Below are positions 17,660 to 28,431 of a stretch of DNA of 64,000 bases, piece after piece. The position numbers and the translations under genes are program-made. Every line of letters starts with the position of its first letter. Positions within the stretch are counted from its first letter, which is position 1. The notes below the pieces were generated by a model. The model saw only the letters and a program-made list of their open reading frames with translations. It ran no database searches and had not been told where the DNA came from. Source of the DNA: Photobacterium indicum (GTDB taxonomy: Bacteria > Pseudomonadota > Gammaproteobacteria > Enterobacterales > Vibrionaceae); assembly GCF_003026215.1 (NCBI RefSeq), contig NZ_PYOC01000002.1, forward strand, positions 434,001 through 498,000, in the 5' to 3' direction.

Positions 17660-18626
17660 GGTTATTTTCTCCAATAAATCCTGTTAACCACTCTACAATG
17701 AGTAATTCAATATTCAAACCACTGTGCTTCTCTAACTTTCGATGTAGTTCGTTAATTTTTCGAACCTGCGGTATCAGAATAGTAGAGGGTACCGCTTGTG
17801 CTACTGATTGAATCTTGTCGATAGATTCACAATGCGTCAAATAGCCAGTAACACCTTGTTGAAGTTTAATACAGTCAACAAGAAAGTAGCTTAACCACTT
17901 CATACTGATGATACCTTCACTGCTACACAGTGATACAACATCGTAAATGCCAATATGCGGTGGCTGTAAAAAAGCAGTAAATGCTTCCATCAAATGATGG
18001 TGACGAATGTCCATTCCTTGCTCAATAAACTGCTGTGTTGCTAACGGTGCACACGCATTCAAACGAATAGATTCAATCTTGATCGTTTGCATTAATTGCT
18101 TTTCCACCCACTGCTTCACAAACTGCTCGTCAGGGGTTTCAATACGCCATTTATTACAACGACTGACAATAGTCGGTAATAAACTATCCAGCGATTGTGC
18201 CGTTAGAATAAACTGACATCCTGATGGCGGCTCTTCCAATGTTTTTAAGATAGCGTTAGCACCCGCTTCACCCATTGAATCGGCACAGTCAATCATGATA
18301 ATGCGTTGCCCTGCCAGCTGAGAGGTTTCCATTGCCCAGCGATTACATTGCCTGACAGCATCAACACCAATCTGTTTCCCTTCTTGTTCTGGCTGAATAA
18401 GGTGGAAATCAGGATGGGTGCCTGCAGCAAATAATTTGCAACTGTGGCAAACACCGCAGGGTTCAGAGTCACAGTTATGACACAACACAGTTTGCGCTAA
18501 TTGTTGCCCTAAAACCTCCCGCCCAGTACCTTTGGGTGCAAGTAATAGAATTGCATGGTGCAGGCGTCCCTGTATTAACAGCTGCTGCCAACTTTGCCAT
18601 AGCGCTTCATGCCAGGGATAGAGCAT
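17649..18626 (-). CDS. holB: DNA polymerase III delta-prime subunit
   Basis: Delta-prime is the rigid clamp-loader subunit of the replicative polymerase. The 325-residue product has the AAA+ fold with a degenerate P-loop region (LLAPKGTGREVLG), the four-Cys zinc module (CHNCDSEPCGVCHSC, about residues 48-62) and the SRC motif (IVSRCNKW, about 160). All are typical of HolB, which does not hydrolyse ATP itself. It starts directly after the tmk stop codon and overlaps tatD, so translation is probably coupled across these genes. It is close to the E. coli length (334). Confidence 0.94.
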   Translation of the reverse strand: MLYPWHEALWQSWQQLLIQGRLHHAILLLAPKGTGREVLGQQLAQTVLCHNCDSEPCGVCHSCKLFAAGTHPDFHLIQPEQEGKQIGVDAVRQCNRWAMETSQLAGQRIIMIDCADSMGEAGANAILKTLEEPPSGCQFILTAQSLDSLLPTIVSRCNKWRIETPDEQFVKQWVEKQLMQTIKIESIRLNACAPLATQQFIEQGMDIRHHHLMEAFTAFLQPPHIGIYDVVSLCSSEGIISMKWLSYFLVDCIKLQQGVTGYLTHCESIDKIQSVAQAVPSTILIPQVRKINELHRKLEKHSGLNIELLIVEWLTGFIGENNRVS

Positions 18627-19256
18627 CTATTGCTTCTCCAACCATTGATTTAATGCTTGCTTCAGATCACTCGTTACATTTTCTAATGACTGACCAGCAT
18701 CAATAATGATCACTTTAGGATTATTTTCTGATAGTTCAAGAAAACGAGCACGCGCTCTATGGAAGAAATCCACATTCATTTTTTCGATACGGTCTAGCTC
18801 GCCACGACCACGCGCACGTTCTAGTCCGAGTATTGGGTCAATATCCATATAAATCGTTAAGTCAGGGCAAAAGTCACCTAACACGGTATCACGCAAGTTT
18901 TCCATCAATGCTTTATCAAAACCACGGCCACCACCTTGGTAAGCTTGTGATGACATGTCGTGACGGTCACCAACGACCCAGCGGCCTTCAGCTAAAGCAG
19001 GTTTAATAATGTTATCAACCAACTGAATACGAGCGGCATATAACAAAAGCAGCTCGGCCATATCGGTTAATGGCTCATCTGGGTGCCCTTCTTTTATCAA
19101 TGCACGCATTTGCTCTGCTAATGGTGTTCCGCCAGGCTCACGCGTTGATTCTGGATTTTTAATACCATGTGCAGCAAGGGTATTGATCACTTGCTGAATG
19201 GCGGTGCTTTTACCTGCGCCTTCAAGGCCTTCAATTACAATAAATTTAGCTGTCAT
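18627..19256 (-). CDS. tmk: Thymidylate kinase
   Basis: The enzyme converts dTMP to dTDP with ATP, an essential step for dTTP supply. The 209-residue product has the P-loop GLEGAGKST (residues 9-17), the DR(H/Y) motif in [11 protein letters not shown] and the Arg-rich lid [13 protein letters not shown]. Its ATG overlaps the mltG stop codon as TGATG, and holB begins immediately after its own stop, showing tight operon packing. Confidence 0.96.
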   Translation of the reverse strand: MTAKFIVIEGLEGAGKSTAIQQVINTLAAHGIKNPESTREPGGTPLAEQMRALIKEGHPDEPLTDMAELLLLYAARIQLVDNIIKPALAEGRWVVGDRHDMSSQAYQGGGRGFDKALMENLRDTVLGDFCPDLTIYMDIDPILGLERARGRGELDRIEKMNVDFFHRARARFLELSENNPKVIIIDAGQSLENVTSDLKQALNQWLEKQ

Positions 19257-20269
19257 CAGTTTCTTAACGTCTTTAAATAAGCGCGTACAGCACGATTATG
19301 CTCTACCAGTGATTTAGAAAATTTATGGCCACCTTTACCGTCAGCCACAAAATAGTAAAACGAGCTTGTTTCTGGGTTTACCGCGGCTAAAACAGATGCC
19401 TTACTCGGCATTGCTATTGGCGTTGGGGGCAAACCAAAAATGGTATATGTGTTATAAGGTGTTGGCGTGCGTAAATCACGCTTACGAATATTGCCTTCAT
19501 ATTTATCACCCATACCGTAAATCACTGTAGGGTCTGTTTGAAGACGCATGCCTTTATTTAAGCGATTCATGAATACCGAAGAAACCAAGGTTCGCTCATC
19601 ATCAACGGCTGTTTCTTTTTCAATAATCGAGGCCATAATTAAGGCTTCATAAGCCGACTTTAATGGCACATCGTTATCACGAGCTTGCCATGCCGTATCA
19701 AGTAAGTTCGTCATCTTATTGTACGCGCGCTTTAACAGCTCGAGATCAGAGGTACCCGCCGTATAATTATAGGTTTCAGGTAATAAGTAGCCTTCGAGCT
19801 TACTAATATGTGTCGCACCAATTGCTTGAGCGATATCATCTTCTGACATGCCTTCACTTGCATGCACAACGGCTGGTGCTGTTCTTAATTGCTCTAACCA
19901 ATCAACAAACCGGTCACCTTCAACAAGGGTAATAGAAAACTGATGCTCTTTTCCTGATGTGACTAATCCAAGCACTTCTCGCAGGTTTTGATCTGGCATG
20001 ATCAAATATGTACCCGCTTTAATATGTGTAAGCTGAGGCTCTAAACGGCCAATCCAACGTGTCCATTTTGATGGTGTTACAACGTTAGTATGCGCTAATT
20101 GATTCAGTAACCCTCGAAAACTGGTTCCAGGTGTTACCGTTAAAAGTACATCTTCTTGATTAATCACAGGCTGTTCAAGAGACTGGTTAACCTGTTGATA
20201 CGACCAGCCTGCAACACCTGCTGCAAACACACCCAGTATAAGTACAACAATGAACAACTTCTTTAGCAC
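19256..20269 (-). CDS. mltG: Endolytic murein transglycosylase MltG
   Basis: MltG cleaves nascent glycan strands in the inner-membrane periplasmic face and is thought to terminate peptidoglycan polymerisation. The 337-residue protein has one N-terminal membrane anchor ([16 protein letters not shown]), a LysM-like region and the YceG domain with catalytic Glu217 in [10 protein letters not shown], then the conserved [11 protein letters not shown] and TPYNTY segments. The start is a GTG lying inside the pabC stop region, with a 7-nt overlap. This pabC-mltG-tmk-holB order is standard in gammaproteobacteria. Confidence 0.95.
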   Translation of the reverse strand: MLKKLFIVVLILGVFAAGVAGWSYQQVNQSLEQPVINQEDVLLTVTPGTSFRGLLNQLAHTNVVTPSKWTRWIGRLEPQLTHIKAGTYLIMPDQNLREVLGLVTSGKEHQFSITLVEGDRFVDWLEQLRTAPAVVHASEGMSEDDIAQAIGATHISKLEGYLLPETYNYTAGTSDLELLKRAYNKMTNLLDTAWQARDNDVPLKSAYEALIMASIIEKETAVDDERTLVSSVFMNRLNKGMRLQTDPTVIYGMGDKYEGNIRKRDLRTPTPYNTYTIFGLPPTPIAMPSKASVLAAVNPETSSFYYFVADGKGGHKFSKSLVEHNRAVRAYLKTLRN

Positions 20270-21072
20270 GTATACAACCTCTTGTTTAAAGCACTGAGCA
20301 ATATTCGCTCAGAGAATTCATTTTCATTAATCTTTTTAATTGGCACCAATGCCATAAGCGCATTAGTAATAAAGATTTCATCAGCACAAAGCAATGACTC
20401 TAATGATGTTTTGACAAACTCAACACAATACTCAGTGCTACCTAGCAATTCCAGTACATGTGCTCGCATCACACCATGTACACCTGACATATCAAGCTCA
20501 GGTGTATATACGGTATTTTTACACCGCCAGAAAATATTCGACGCTGTCGCTTCCATTACATGTCCATTAACATCAAGAACAACAGCGTCCAACCAACCGC
20601 TATCATCGACTTCTTGCTTTAATAGCACTTGTTCAAGTCGGTTAAGATGCTTAAACCCAGCAAGCATCGGCACAAGCCCAAGACGTTGCAGGCAAACACC
20701 CAATTCAATGCCATCTTGCTGCCATTCAACATAATGCTTTGGCCAATCAAAATCAGAAATGATGACCTGCGTATCAGCACACCCCGTAGGACTATACCCT
20801 CGCCCACCTTCACCACGGCTGATCACGACTTTGACGACGCCTTTGTCTGGATATTGTTTAGCTTGTTGATACACCTGCTGAGTAACGTCATCCCAATTAG
20901 GTGCAGAGATCCGGAATGTTCGTACATTTTTTTGTAACCGCTGAAGATGCAATCGCCACAATAGCGGTTTACCTTGCTTAATCAGCACAGTAGTAAAACT
21001 ACCATCGCCATATTGAGCGGACCGATCTCTTATCGAAATGCTGGATTGTTCCGTTCCATTTACCAGTACCAT
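20263..21072 (-). CDS. pabC: Aminodeoxychorismate lyase
   Basis: PabC splits 4-amino-4-deoxychorismate into p-aminobenzoate and pyruvate for folate synthesis. It is a fold-type IV PLP enzyme of 269 residues, the same length as in E. coli. The PLP lysine is Lys141 in GFKHLNRLEQ, and the phosphate-binding and exit motifs EATASNIFW and ADEIFITNAL are present. It lies 142 nt downstream of fabF behind an intrinsic terminator, and overlaps mltG by 7 nt. Confidence 0.94.
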   Translation of the reverse strand: MVLVNGTEQSSISIRDRSAQYGDGSFTTVLIKQGKPLLWRLHLQRLQKNVRTFRISAPNWDDVTQQVYQQAKQYPDKGVVKVVISRGEGGRGYSPTGCADTQVIISDFDWPKHYVEWQQDGIELGVCLQRLGLVPMLAGFKHLNRLEQVLLKQEVDDSGWLDAVVLDVNGHVMEATASNIFWRCKNTVYTPELDMSGVHGVMRAHVLELLGSTEYCVEFVKTSLESLLCADEIFITNALMALVPIKKINENEFSERILLSALNKRLYTC

Positions 21073-21116
21073 ATTGAAAATTCTTCACGGCAAAATTAAA
21101 TATAAATAAACGCGTA

Positions 21117-21150
21117 TAAAAAAACGACCCGATGTAAACACCGGGCCGTT
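21117..21150 (-). terminator. Intrinsic terminator between fabF and pabC
   Basis: On the minus strand ACGGCCCG pairs with CGGGTCGT (one G-T pair) around a ten-base loop, followed by seven T. It should reduce read-through from the fab genes into pabC, which implies partial termination or a separate promoter. Confidence 0.85.
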
Positions 21151-21214
21151 CATAATATCAGGTTATCGCTAATTTTTCCTGACCACTCACTTTAGATATC
21201 TAAAGAGAAAAGTC

Positions 21215-22456
21215 TTAGATCTTCTTGAATAGTAACGAGCCGTTTGTACCACCAAAACCAAATGAGTTACATAAAGAGTATTCAAGGTTTTTAACTTGGC
21301 GAGCTTCACCAGCTACATAATCAAGGTCACAGCCTTCATCAGGGTTATCTAAGTTAATCGTAGGCGGTACAGCCTGATCAACAAGAGACATAATAGAAAT
21401 AATAGCTTCAACAGAACCCGCGGCACCTAACAGGTGACCAGTCATCGATTTTGTTGATGATACTAATACATCATCAATAGCAGAGCCCATAGCGCGCTTA
21501 ATACCAAGCGTTTCAGCTACATCTCCTGCAGGTGTTGATGTACCGTGAGCGTTAATATAACCAATTTTATCAGCATTGATACCCGCATCACGCAGTGTTG
21601 CTTCCATTGCCAAAGCGCCACCAGAACCATCAGGAGTTGGTGAAGTCATGTGATAAGCATCACCACTCATACCAAAACCAACAAGTTCAGCGTAGATTGT
21701 TGCACCACGCGCTTTCGCATGTTCGTATTCTTCTACAACTATCACACCGGCACCATCACCTAGAACAAAACCGTCACGGTCTTTGTCCCAAGGGCGAGAA
21801 GCCGCTTGTGGATCATCGTTGCGAGTTGATAACGCTTTAGCAGCTGCAAAACCGCCCATGCCTAGCTCTGTAGATGCTTTTTCAGCACCACCAGCTAGCA
21901 TTGCGTCAGCATCGCCATATGCAATCATACGTGCTGCATGGCCAATGTTATGAAGACCAGTAGTACAAGCAGTAGAAATAGCGATGTTAGGACCACGTAA
22001 GCCATGCATGATAGACATGTGACCCGCAATCATATTTACAATTGTTGATGGAACAAAGAACGGGCTAATTTTGCGCGGTCCTTTATCCATAAAGGCTTGA
22101 TGACCAGCTTCGATAAGCCCTAGACCACCAATACCAGAACCGATAGCAACACCAATACGGTGTGCGTTTTCATCTGTTACTTCAATGCCTGAATCTTTAA
22201 ATGCTTGCACGCCAGCTGCAATGCCATATTGGATAAATAAATCCATTTTACGGGCATCTTTTTTGGTCATGTATTCTTCAGGGTTGAAGTCTTTGATCAT
22301 ACCGGCAAACTGAGTAGCAAATAAGCTAGCATCAAAATGCTCAATAGTACTAATACCACTAGTACCAGATAGTAAAGCCTTCCAAGAAGATTCAACCGAA
22401 TTGCCAACAGGAGTTAGCATACCCATGCCAGTAACAACTACACGACGTTTTGACAC
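21215..22456 (-). CDS. fabF: 3-oxoacyl-ACP synthase II
   Basis: FabF elongates acyl-ACP with malonyl-ACP and controls temperature-dependent unsaturation in type II fatty-acid synthesis. The 413-residue product has the Cys-His-His triad: Cys164 (STACTTG), His304 ([11 protein letters not shown]) and His341 ([11 protein letters not shown]), plus the C-terminal NSFGFGGTN. It follows acpP after 85 nt that contain a strong terminator, so its level relative to ACP is probably set by read-through. AACGAGC precedes the stop side, and a terminator lies past it. Confidence 0.96.
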   Translation of the reverse strand: MSKRRVVVTGMGMLTPVGNSVESSWKALLSGTSGISTIEHFDASLFATQFAGMIKDFNPEEYMTKKDARKMDLFIQYGIAAGVQAFKDSGIEVTDENAHRIGVAIGSGIGGLGLIEAGHQAFMDKGPRKISPFFVPSTIVNMIAGHMSIMHGLRGPNIAISTACTTGLHNIGHAARMIAYGDADAMLAGGAEKASTELGMGGFAAAKALSTRNDDPQAASRPWDKDRDGFVLGDGAGVIVVEEYEHAKARGATIYAELVGFGMSGDAYHMTSPTPDGSGGALAMEATLRDAGINADKIGYINAHGTSTPAGDVAETLGIKRAMGSAIDDVLVSSTKSMTGHLLGAAGSVEAIISIMSLVDQAVPPTINLDNPDEGCDLDYVAGEARQVKNLEYSLCNSFGFGGTNGSLLFKKI

Positions 22457-22496
22457 GATTAATTTCTCCGGGAAAATGAGGATTAAAACAGACTTT

Positions 22497-22528
22497 AAAA
22501 AAAATCAGGCGGTCATGGTGACCGCCTG
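22497..22528 (-). terminator. Terminator/attenuator between acpP and fabF
   Basis: On the minus strand CAGGCGGTCA, loop CCA, TGACCGCCTG forms a perfect 10-bp stem followed by eight T. It begins 13 nt past the acpP stop codon. Such a site fits the need for much more acyl carrier protein than condensing enzyme. Confidence 0.93.
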
Positions 22529-22541
22529 GAGGTGTTCTTTA

Positions 22542-22778
22542 TTACTCAGAAGCGCTGTTTACGTAGTCGATTGCAGCTTGAACTGTAGTAATTTTTTCAG
22601 CTTCTTCGTCAGGAATTTCTGTATCGAATTCTTCTTCAAGAGCCATTACTAGTTCAACTGTATCTAGTGAATCAGCACCTAGATCGTCAACGAATGAAGC
22701 TTCGTTCTTAACTTCTGCTTCGTCCACACCTAGTTGCTCAATGATGATTTTTCTTACGCGATCTTCGATGTTGCTCAT
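22542..22778 (-). CDS. acpP: Acyl carrier protein
   Basis: The 78-residue acidic protein carries growing acyl chains as thioesters on a phosphopantetheine attached to Ser37 in the [14 protein letters not shown] motif. Length and sequence match the E. coli protein closely. AAGGAAATATATT precedes the ATG. It lies between fabG and fabF, with its own upstream region of 159 nt and a strong terminator behind it, consistent with a very abundant separate transcript. Confidence 0.97.
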   Translation of the reverse strand: MSNIEDRVRKIIIEQLGVDEAEVKNEASFVDDLGADSLDTVELVMALEEEFDTEIPDEEAEKITTVQAAIDYVNSASE

Positions 22779-22842
22779 ACTAATATATTTCCTTAAAACA
22801 AGAATTCGCTAATGCGATTTGCTGTAGTTTATTCATTACTAC

Positions 22843-22933
22843 AAAAGTTGCAAGACCCTCATTGCTGGTCAAACCACGATTTTTCATGAAAACATGCCGA
22901 GTTTGACTTGCGTCATCAAGTATTGCAACTTTT
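22843..22933. repeat. Spaced 11-bp inverted repeat between fabG and acpP
   Basis: AAAAGTTGCAA at 22843-22853 is perfectly complementary to TTGCAACTTTT at 22923-22933, 69 nt apart. Inside lies sequence with further short complementarities (ttgacttgcg/ctggtcaaa). It could fold as a long mRNA stem or mark two operator half-sites in the acpP promoter region. Confidence 0.5.
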
Positions 22934-22937
22934 TTGA

Positions 22938-23672
22938 TTAAATCATGTACATGCCGCCGTTAACATGTAACGTTTCACCGGTTACATAAGCAGCATCTTC
23001 AGAAGCTAAAAAAGCAACAGCTGCTGCAATTTCACGCGGATCACCTAAACGACCAGCAGGAACATTTGCTAGTGTAGCAGCACGTTGCTCATCATTCAGG
23101 GCTTTTGTCATATCTGTTTCAATAAAACCTGGTGCTACCGCATTCACGGTAATACCACGAGATGCTACTTCACGCGCCATAGATTTAGTGAAACCAATCA
23201 AACCAGCTTTCGCAGCTGCGTAGTTAGTTTGACCCGCATTGCCCATCGTTCCGACAACAGAACCAATGCTAATAATACGGCCATTACGTTTTTTCATCAT
23301 GGCACGTAGCACTGCTTTAGAAAGACGGAAAACAGATGTTAGGTTAGTATCCATGATATCTTGCCATTCGTCATCTTTCATACGCATTAACAAGTTGTCA
23401 CGAGTAATTCCCGCATTGTTTACCAAAATATCAATATCGCCAAACTGCTCTTTAATCTGCTTTAGTGTATCAGCGATTGAGTCAGGTGAAGTAACGTTCA
23501 GGGCTAAACCTTTACCTTTATCACCTAAATATGCGCTAATCGCCTCAGCACCACTTTCAGACGTTGCAGTACCAATAACAGTTGCGCCACGCTCAACCAA
23601 AATTTCAGCGATTGCACGACCAATACCACGGCTTGCACCCGTTACTAGAGCAACTTTACCTTCCAGGCTCAT
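22938..23672 (-). CDS. fabG: 3-oxoacyl-ACP reductase
   Basis: FabG reduces 3-oxoacyl-ACP to 3-hydroxyacyl-ACP with NADPH. The 244-residue short-chain dehydrogenase shows the Rossmann TGASRGIG motif (residues 11-18), NNAG at 85-88, catalytic Ser138, Tyr151 and Lys155, and the C-terminal GGMYMI. It has the same length as E. coli FabG. It follows fabD by 23 nt and has GAGGAAA before the ATG. Confidence 0.96.
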   Translation of the reverse strand: MSLEGKVALVTGASRGIGRAIAEILVERGATVIGTATSESGAEAISAYLGDKGKGLALNVTSPDSIADTLKQIKEQFGDIDILVNNAGITRDNLLMRMKDDEWQDIMDTNLTSVFRLSKAVLRAMMKKRNGRIISIGSVVGTMGNAGQTNYAAAKAGLIGFTKSMAREVASRGITVNAVAPGFIETDMTKALNDEQRAATLANVPAGRLGDPREIAAAVAFLASEDAAYVTGETLHVNGGMYMI

Positions 23673-23695
23673 TGTATTTCCTCTTTAAATAATAC

Positions 23696-24619
23696 TTATT
23701 TTGCTGCTTCTAAACTTGCAGAATCGTTCACTACAGCACTTGATAATGCACGATTAATGCGCTTTGTTAGACCAGTAAGTACTTTACCTGGCCCCATCTC
23801 AAGCAATTGTTCAATGCCTTCATTTGCCATGCGCTCTACAGATTCAGTCCAACGAACAGGACCGTATAGCTGCTTAACAAGCGCCAGTTTAATTGCAACT
23901 GGATCGCTCTCAGTCTGCACATCGGCGTTATTGATAACAGGAATAGAAGGCGTATTAAATTCAATTGCCTCTAATGCCACAGCTAGTTTATCTGCCGCAG
24001 GCTTCATCAATGCACAGTGTGAAGGCACAGATACTGGTAGTGGAAGTGCACGCTTTGCGCCTGCTTCTTTACACAGTACATTTGCACGCTCAACCGCTTC
24101 TTTATTACCCGCAATCACAACCTGACCCGGTGAGTTAAAGTTAACCGGAGAAACGATTTGGTCTTGTGCTGCTTCTTCACATGCTTTCGCAATTGAATCA
24201 TTATCCAGACCAATAATTGCAGACATTGCACCCACACCAGCAGGTACAGCTTCTTGCATTAATTGACCACGAAGTTCAACTAATTTAATGGCTGCTTTAA
24301 AATCAATCACACCAGCACAAACCAATGCTGAATATTCACCCAGACTGTGACCTGCAAGTACTGCAGGTTGCTCACCACCTTGTTCTTGCCATACACGCCA
24401 AATCGCAACAGATGCTGCTAATAAAGCAGGCTGTGTGCGATCAGTTTGATTTAAATCTTCAGCAGGTCCGTTTTGTACCAGTGCCCATAGGTCATAACCT
24501 AGTACTTCTGATGCTTCAGCAAAAGTATGCTTAACAACATCAAATTTTTCAGCAAGTTCAGCCAACATACCAACAGCCTGAGAACCTTGCCCAGGAAAAA
24601 CAATCGCGAATTTAGACAT
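23696..24619 (-). CDS. fabD: Malonyl-CoA:ACP transacylase
   Basis: FabD loads malonyl groups from CoA onto acyl carrier protein. The 307-residue product has the GQGSQ motif (10-14), the nucleophile Ser92 in GHSLGEYSAL and the paired His in VPSHCALM near 201. It is separated from fabH by 154 AT-rich nt that may hold an internal promoter; no gene is seen there. AGGACT lies upstream of the ATG. Confidence 0.96.
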   Translation of the reverse strand: MSKFAIVFPGQGSQAVGMLAELAEKFDVVKHTFAEASEVLGYDLWALVQNGPAEDLNQTDRTQPALLAASVAIWRVWQEQGGEQPAVLAGHSLGEYSALVCAGVIDFKAAIKLVELRGQLMQEAVPAGVGAMSAIIGLDNDSIAKACEEAAQDQIVSPVNFNSPGQVVIAGNKEAVERANVLCKEAGAKRALPLPVSVPSHCALMKPAADKLAVALEAIEFNTPSIPVINNADVQTESDPVAIKLALVKQLYGPVRWTESVERMANEGIEQLLEMGPGKVLTGLTKRINRALSSAVVNDSASLEAAK

Positions 24620-24773
24620 TCGAGAGTCCTTTAATTTTTTTAAACTAAGTTTTTCAGTTTTAACCTAACTAATCGCTTTAAACAATCCTGTTATTTATCA
24701 GGTTGTTATTATTTTAACTTTAAGCAGTTTTTTAATCGTTATCGTTAAAAATAGAAAGCAATTAGCAACATAA

Positions 24774-25730
24774 TTAGAATTTAACTAGGGCAGAGCCCCA
24801 AGTAAAACCACCACCAAAAGCTTCCAGCAGCAAGGTTTGTCCGCGCTGGATACGTCCATCACGTACGGCCTCATCGAGAGCTGTCGGTACGGTTGCGGCC
24901 GACGTATTGCCATGACGATCGAGTGTTACCACCACTTGATCCATCGACATAGAAAGCTTTTTCGCTGTGGCTGAAATAATACGCAGATTCGCCTGATGAG
25001 GTACTAACCAATCAAGCTCAGATTTATCCATGTTATTTTCAGCAAGCGTATTTTTAACAAGATTAGATAATTGTGTAACCGCAACCTTGAATACTTCATT
25101 ACCAGCCATATACAACCACTTATCCTCAGTGAATGTTTGACCGTGATCAGGTATTGCTAGGCTTAGTAAACCGCCAAAATGACCGTCTGCATGCAAATGC
25201 GTGGAAATAATACCAGGCTCTTCACTTGCACTAATAACAACAGCCCCCGCAGCATCACCAAACAAGATGATCGTCGAACGATCTTCTGGATCGCATTTGT
25301 GCGAAAGGGCATCAGCACCAATCACCAAAATATTCTTTGCCATGCCTGTTTTAATATGCTGATCTGCAATACTTAGAGCATAAACAAAACCAGAACATGC
25401 AGCCGCAATATCAAATGCAGGACACCCTTTAATATCGAGCATCCCTTGAACCTGACAAGCAGCTGAAGGGAATGAGTGACTTGCACTGGTTGTTGCGACA
25501 ATAATCAGATCAATGTCTTCTTTATCAATACCCGCCATTTCAATAGCGTTTAAAGAAGCTTGATATCCCATCACTGCCACAGTTTCATCTGGCGCAGCAA
25601 TACGACGCTCGCGAATACCGGTTCGGGCAACGATCCACTCATCGCTGGTATCTATCATTTGCTCTAAATCTGCATTAGAGCGAATCTGAGATGGCAGATA
25701 ACTGCCAGTACCTAAAATTTTACTATACAT
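24774..25730 (-). CDS. fabH: 3-oxoacyl-ACP synthase III
   Basis: FabH starts fatty-acid synthesis by condensing acetyl-CoA with malonyl-ACP. The 318-residue protein has the active-site Cys112 in [10 protein letters not shown], His in [10 protein letters not shown] (about 245) and Asn in [10 protein letters not shown] (about 275). It starts 5 nt after the plsX stop codon, so the two are cotranscribed and link chain initiation to phospholipid synthesis. Confidence 0.96.
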   Translation of the reverse strand: MYSKILGTGSYLPSQIRSNADLEQMIDTSDEWIVARTGIRERRIAAPDETVAVMGYQASLNAIEMAGIDKEDIDLIIVATTSASHSFPSAACQVQGMLDIKGCPAFDIAAACSGFVYALSIADQHIKTGMAKNILVIGADALSHKCDPEDRSTIILFGDAAGAVVISASEEPGIISTHLHADGHFGGLLSLAIPDHGQTFTEDKWLYMAGNEVFKVAVTQLSNLVKNTLAENNMDKSELDWLVPHQANLRIISATAKKLSMSMDQVVVTLDRHGNTSAATVPTALDEAVRDGRIQRGQTLLLEAFGGGFTWGSALVKF

Positions 25731-25735
25731 GAAGA

Positions 25736-26761
25736 CTAATAATGCCTCTCGAGTAAGACTTCTTCCAAACGGTCACTGATTTTAGTCGGTATTTGCCGTT
25801 TGACCTCGTGTACCGCTTCACCTATCGCATTTGCGAAAGCGGCAGTATCAGCTCTTCCATGGCTTTTAACCACAATACCTCGTAATCCTAACAGACTTGC
25901 ACCGTTGTACTGGTCGGGGTTCAATTTCTTAAGACTAACGAATAGGTCGCTAAACAACCATTTAGCTAACAAACGTTTCATTGGGTTAGTAGAAATTGCC
26001 TGTTTAAAGCTACTAATGAAGAGATTAGCTACGCCTTCACTGGTTTTTAAACTGACATTTCCAACAAAGCCATCGCAAACAATCACATCCGCTTTACCTG
26101 CATATAACTGATCACCTTCAATGTAGCCTATATAGTGAATATCAGGCGAATTGCTTAGCATTTCAGCACAACGTTTTACTAAATCATTACCTTTAATTTC
26201 TTCTTCACCGATATTCAGCAAAGCAACGCGAGGTTTTGACGGTAAAGATTGTTCAGCCAGCACAGAGCCCATTACTGCAAATTGAAATAACGTATCTGCA
26301 TCACAGGATACATTCGCCCCTAAATCCAATAGCCACGTTTTATTTAAACCATGGGTAGGTATAGCAGAGACTAATGCAGGACGATCAACACCAGGAAGCT
26401 GTTTGAGAGTATAGCGAGACAGGGCCATTAATGCCCCCGTATTACCAGCACTAACACAAGCATCTGCTTCACCATCGGAAACAGCATCTAATGCCATACG
26501 CATAGATGTACCTTGGCTTCGACGCAAAGCATGAGATGGACGAGTTTCGTCGGCAATCACAAGATCGCTATGAATGATACTAATACGAGAATGAGAGTGT
26601 TGATTAAGAAGAGTTAGTTGCGCGGCGATAGCACCATGATCACCATAAAGTTTAATTTTGAGTTCAGGGTATTGTAACAGTGCCTGCACAGCGGCAGGCA
26701 CTATTACTTGAGGACCGAAATCCCCACCCATCGCATCAAGTGCAACGGTTAGACCAGTCAA
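25736..26761 (-). CDS. plsX: Phosphate acyltransferase PlsX
   Basis: PlsX makes acyl-phosphate from acyl-ACP, feeding glycerol-3-phosphate acylation. The 341-residue product has the family start [13 protein letters not shown] and the conserved [15 protein letters not shown] and [16 protein letters not shown] segments. It begins 9 nt after the rpmF stop codon. The gene order yceD-rpmF-plsX-fabH is the usual gammaproteobacterial one. Confidence 0.95.
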   Translation of the reverse strand: MTGLTVALDAMGGDFGPQVIVPAAVQALLQYPELKIKLYGDHGAIAAQLTLLNQHSHSRISIIHSDLVIADETRPSHALRRSQGTSMRMALDAVSDGEADACVSAGNTGALMALSRYTLKQLPGVDRPALVSAIPTHGLNKTWLLDLGANVSCDADTLFQFAVMGSVLAEQSLPSKPRVALLNIGEEEIKGNDLVKRCAEMLSNSPDIHYIGYIEGDQLYAGKADVIVCDGFVGNVSLKTSEGVANLFISSFKQAISTNPMKRLLAKWLFSDLFVSLKKLNPDQYNGASLLGLRGIVVKSHGRADTAAFANAIGEAVHEVKRQIPTKISDRLEEVLLERHY

Positions 26762-26770
26762 GGCTCAACC

Positions 26771-26941
26771 TTATTTGTTGATAACCTTGCGGCCACGGTA
26801 GAAACCGTCAGCTGTCACGTGGTGACGTAGGTGAGTTTCACCACTTGCAGAGTCTACAGATACAGCTGCAGTTGTTAGCGCATCATGTGAACGACGCATG
26901 CCACGTGCTGCACGTGATTTTTTGCTCTTTTGTACGGCCAT
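26771..26941 (-). CDS. rpmF: 50S ribosomal protein L32
   Basis: The 56-residue basic protein starts [20 protein letters not shown] and ends RKVINK, the exact pattern of bacterial L32, a component of the large ribosomal subunit. This copy is of the zinc-free type, lacking the CXXC pairs seen in some L32 proteins. AACAGGAGTAGGG lies just upstream as a strong ribosome-binding site. It sits 25 nt after yceD and 9 nt before plsX. Confidence 0.97.
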   Translation of the reverse strand: MAVQKSKKSRAARGMRRSHDALTTAAVSVDSASGETHLRHHVTADGFYRGRKVINK

Positions 26942-26966
26942 TAACCCTACTCCTGTTAAATAACAC

Positions 26967-27485
26967 TTACTTAGATTGTTTCAATACTGCAAACGGATTC
27001 GGACGCTCATCAGCAATAGGGAGTTTACCAAAGACTTTATCAGATGAACTCACTTTACAGTCAGCATCATCATGCATAGCAATCTGAGGTAGTTCTAATA
27101 TCAACTCATCTTCGATGATTTCAACTAGATTAATCTCACCATTTTCGTCGACTTCAGCCGGCTCATAAGCTTCCGGAAACTCATCATCATCTTCATCAGT
27201 TTTGAGAAGCGGACTATAACAGAACTCCACACTAGAAGTGTGATTGAATTCTTCCTGACATCGCTGACAGGTTAACGTTACTTCTACATCAGCACTACCG
27301 TGCATGACTGCGAGGTGACGTCGGTCAAAGTCAAATGACAAGGTGACGTTTGCATCACTTTTTACGCTCTGAGTGGATTCAGCTAGACGCGTCAGTAACT
27401 CGGCTTTGATGATACCATCATAATCAAGTTGTTTCTGAGCTGCGCGAACTGGATCGACCTTCAGCGGTAATTTTACCTTTTGCAT
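26967..27485 (-). CDS. yceD: YceD (DUF177) 23S rRNA accumulation protein
   Basis: The 172-residue protein matches DUF177/YceD, required for normal accumulation of 23S rRNA and encoded next to rpmF in most bacteria. It shows the single conserved CQRCQE motif near residue 92 and an acidic middle ([13 protein letters not shown]). It heads the leftward run to tatD and is read divergently from yceF. Confidence 0.93.
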   Translation of the reverse strand: MQKVKLPLKVDPVRAAQKQLDYDGIIKAELLTRLAESTQSVKSDANVTLSFDFDRRHLAVMHGSADVEVTLTCQRCQEEFNHTSSVEFCYSPLLKTDEDDDEFPEAYEPAEVDENGEINLVEIIEDELILELPQIAMHDDADCKVSSSDKVFGKLPIADERPNPFAVLKQSK

Positions 27486-27849
27486 AGGGCGCGAATATTA
27501 GCCTTCTAATTAGTTTGAGTCAAAGGAAATGTGTGTGAAATAACAGCTTTTGGCCATTTCGCCAAAGAAGGTTCAACCCCTCTTGCTACAATCACCACTT
27601 TCCCATCGGTTTGATGGTTATTTGCTCATGAGTCAATCACTTGCTCTCCTTATCGAGAGCGAATAAATAACACACAAAAATAGTATGAAAAACGTTCTCA
27701 CCAGCAGCGAAGATTGCTATCAACCACTCATTTAATGGTACTTTAGCTGAAAATTGTGCCATGGCATTTTATCTATAGTCAGCGAAAAACTCGATTCCAA
27801 TACCTGAGAGAGTTAGACTGTGCCTAGCATTCCTTCACAAGTACAAACC
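27486..27849. other. Divergent promoter region between yceD and yceF
   Basis: About 360 bases separate the two starts. I see a small hairpin TTTGGC/GCCAAA at 27549-27566 and CTCTC/GAGAG near 27635, but no RNA family or open frame that I can support. Confidence 0.45.
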
Positions 27850-28431
27850 ATGACACAACCTTTATTACTTGCATCAACCTCCCCTTTCAGAAAGGCGTTA
27901 TTAGACAAGTTTCAATATCCTTTTGAGACAGCAAATCCCAATACTGATGAGAGTAGCTTCTCTGGTGAATCTGCCGAAGCTCTTGTTCAAAGATTAGCAG
28001 AACAAAAAGCCAAAGCATGTGAAAACAATTACCCCGAGCACTTAATCATTGGCTCAGATCAGGTCTGCGTGATCAATGGTAAAATTATTGGTAAGCCCCA
28101 CACAGTTGAAAATGCTTGCCTACAACTTAAAGCAGCAAGCGGACAAATTGTAACGTTTTATACAGGCTTATGCCTCTACAATGCAAAAACAGGACAGAGT
28201 GATGTTATATGCGAACCTTTCCACGTTCACTTTCGCCAACTAACAGAACAAGAAATCAAACGCTACATTGAACGTGAAATGCCGCTTTATTGTGCTGGTA
28301 GCTTTATGTGTGAGGGACTCGGCATCGCTTTATTCAATAAATTAGAAGGACGCGATCCTAATACTCTCATTGGCCTACCCTTAATTGCTCTACGTGAAAT
28401 GCTAGAAAAACAAGGCATTCATATTTTATAG
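27850..28431 (+). CDS. yceF: Maf-like nucleotide pyrophosphatase, 7-methyl-GTP type
   Basis: YceF hydrolyses modified nucleotides such as 7-methyl-GTP to the monophosphate, probably as a house-cleaning enzyme. The 193-residue product has [14 protein letters not shown] at the start, [16 protein letters not shown] with the catalytic Asp near residue 73, [12 protein letters not shown], and [12 protein letters not shown]. These match the YceF subgroup better than the dTTP-specific YhdE subgroup. The frame is open from a GTG at 27820, but ATG 27850 gives the family N-terminus. It is divergent from yceD, as in E. coli. Confidence 0.93.
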   Translation: MTQPLLLASTSPFRKALLDKFQYPFETANPNTDESSFSGESAEALVQRLAEQKAKACENNYPEHLIIGSDQVCVINGKIIGKPHTVENACLQLKAASGQIVTFYTGLCLYNAKTGQSDVICEPFHVHFRQLTEQEIKRYIEREMPLYCAGSFMCEGLGIALFNKLEGRDPNTLIGLPLIALREMLEKQGIHIL

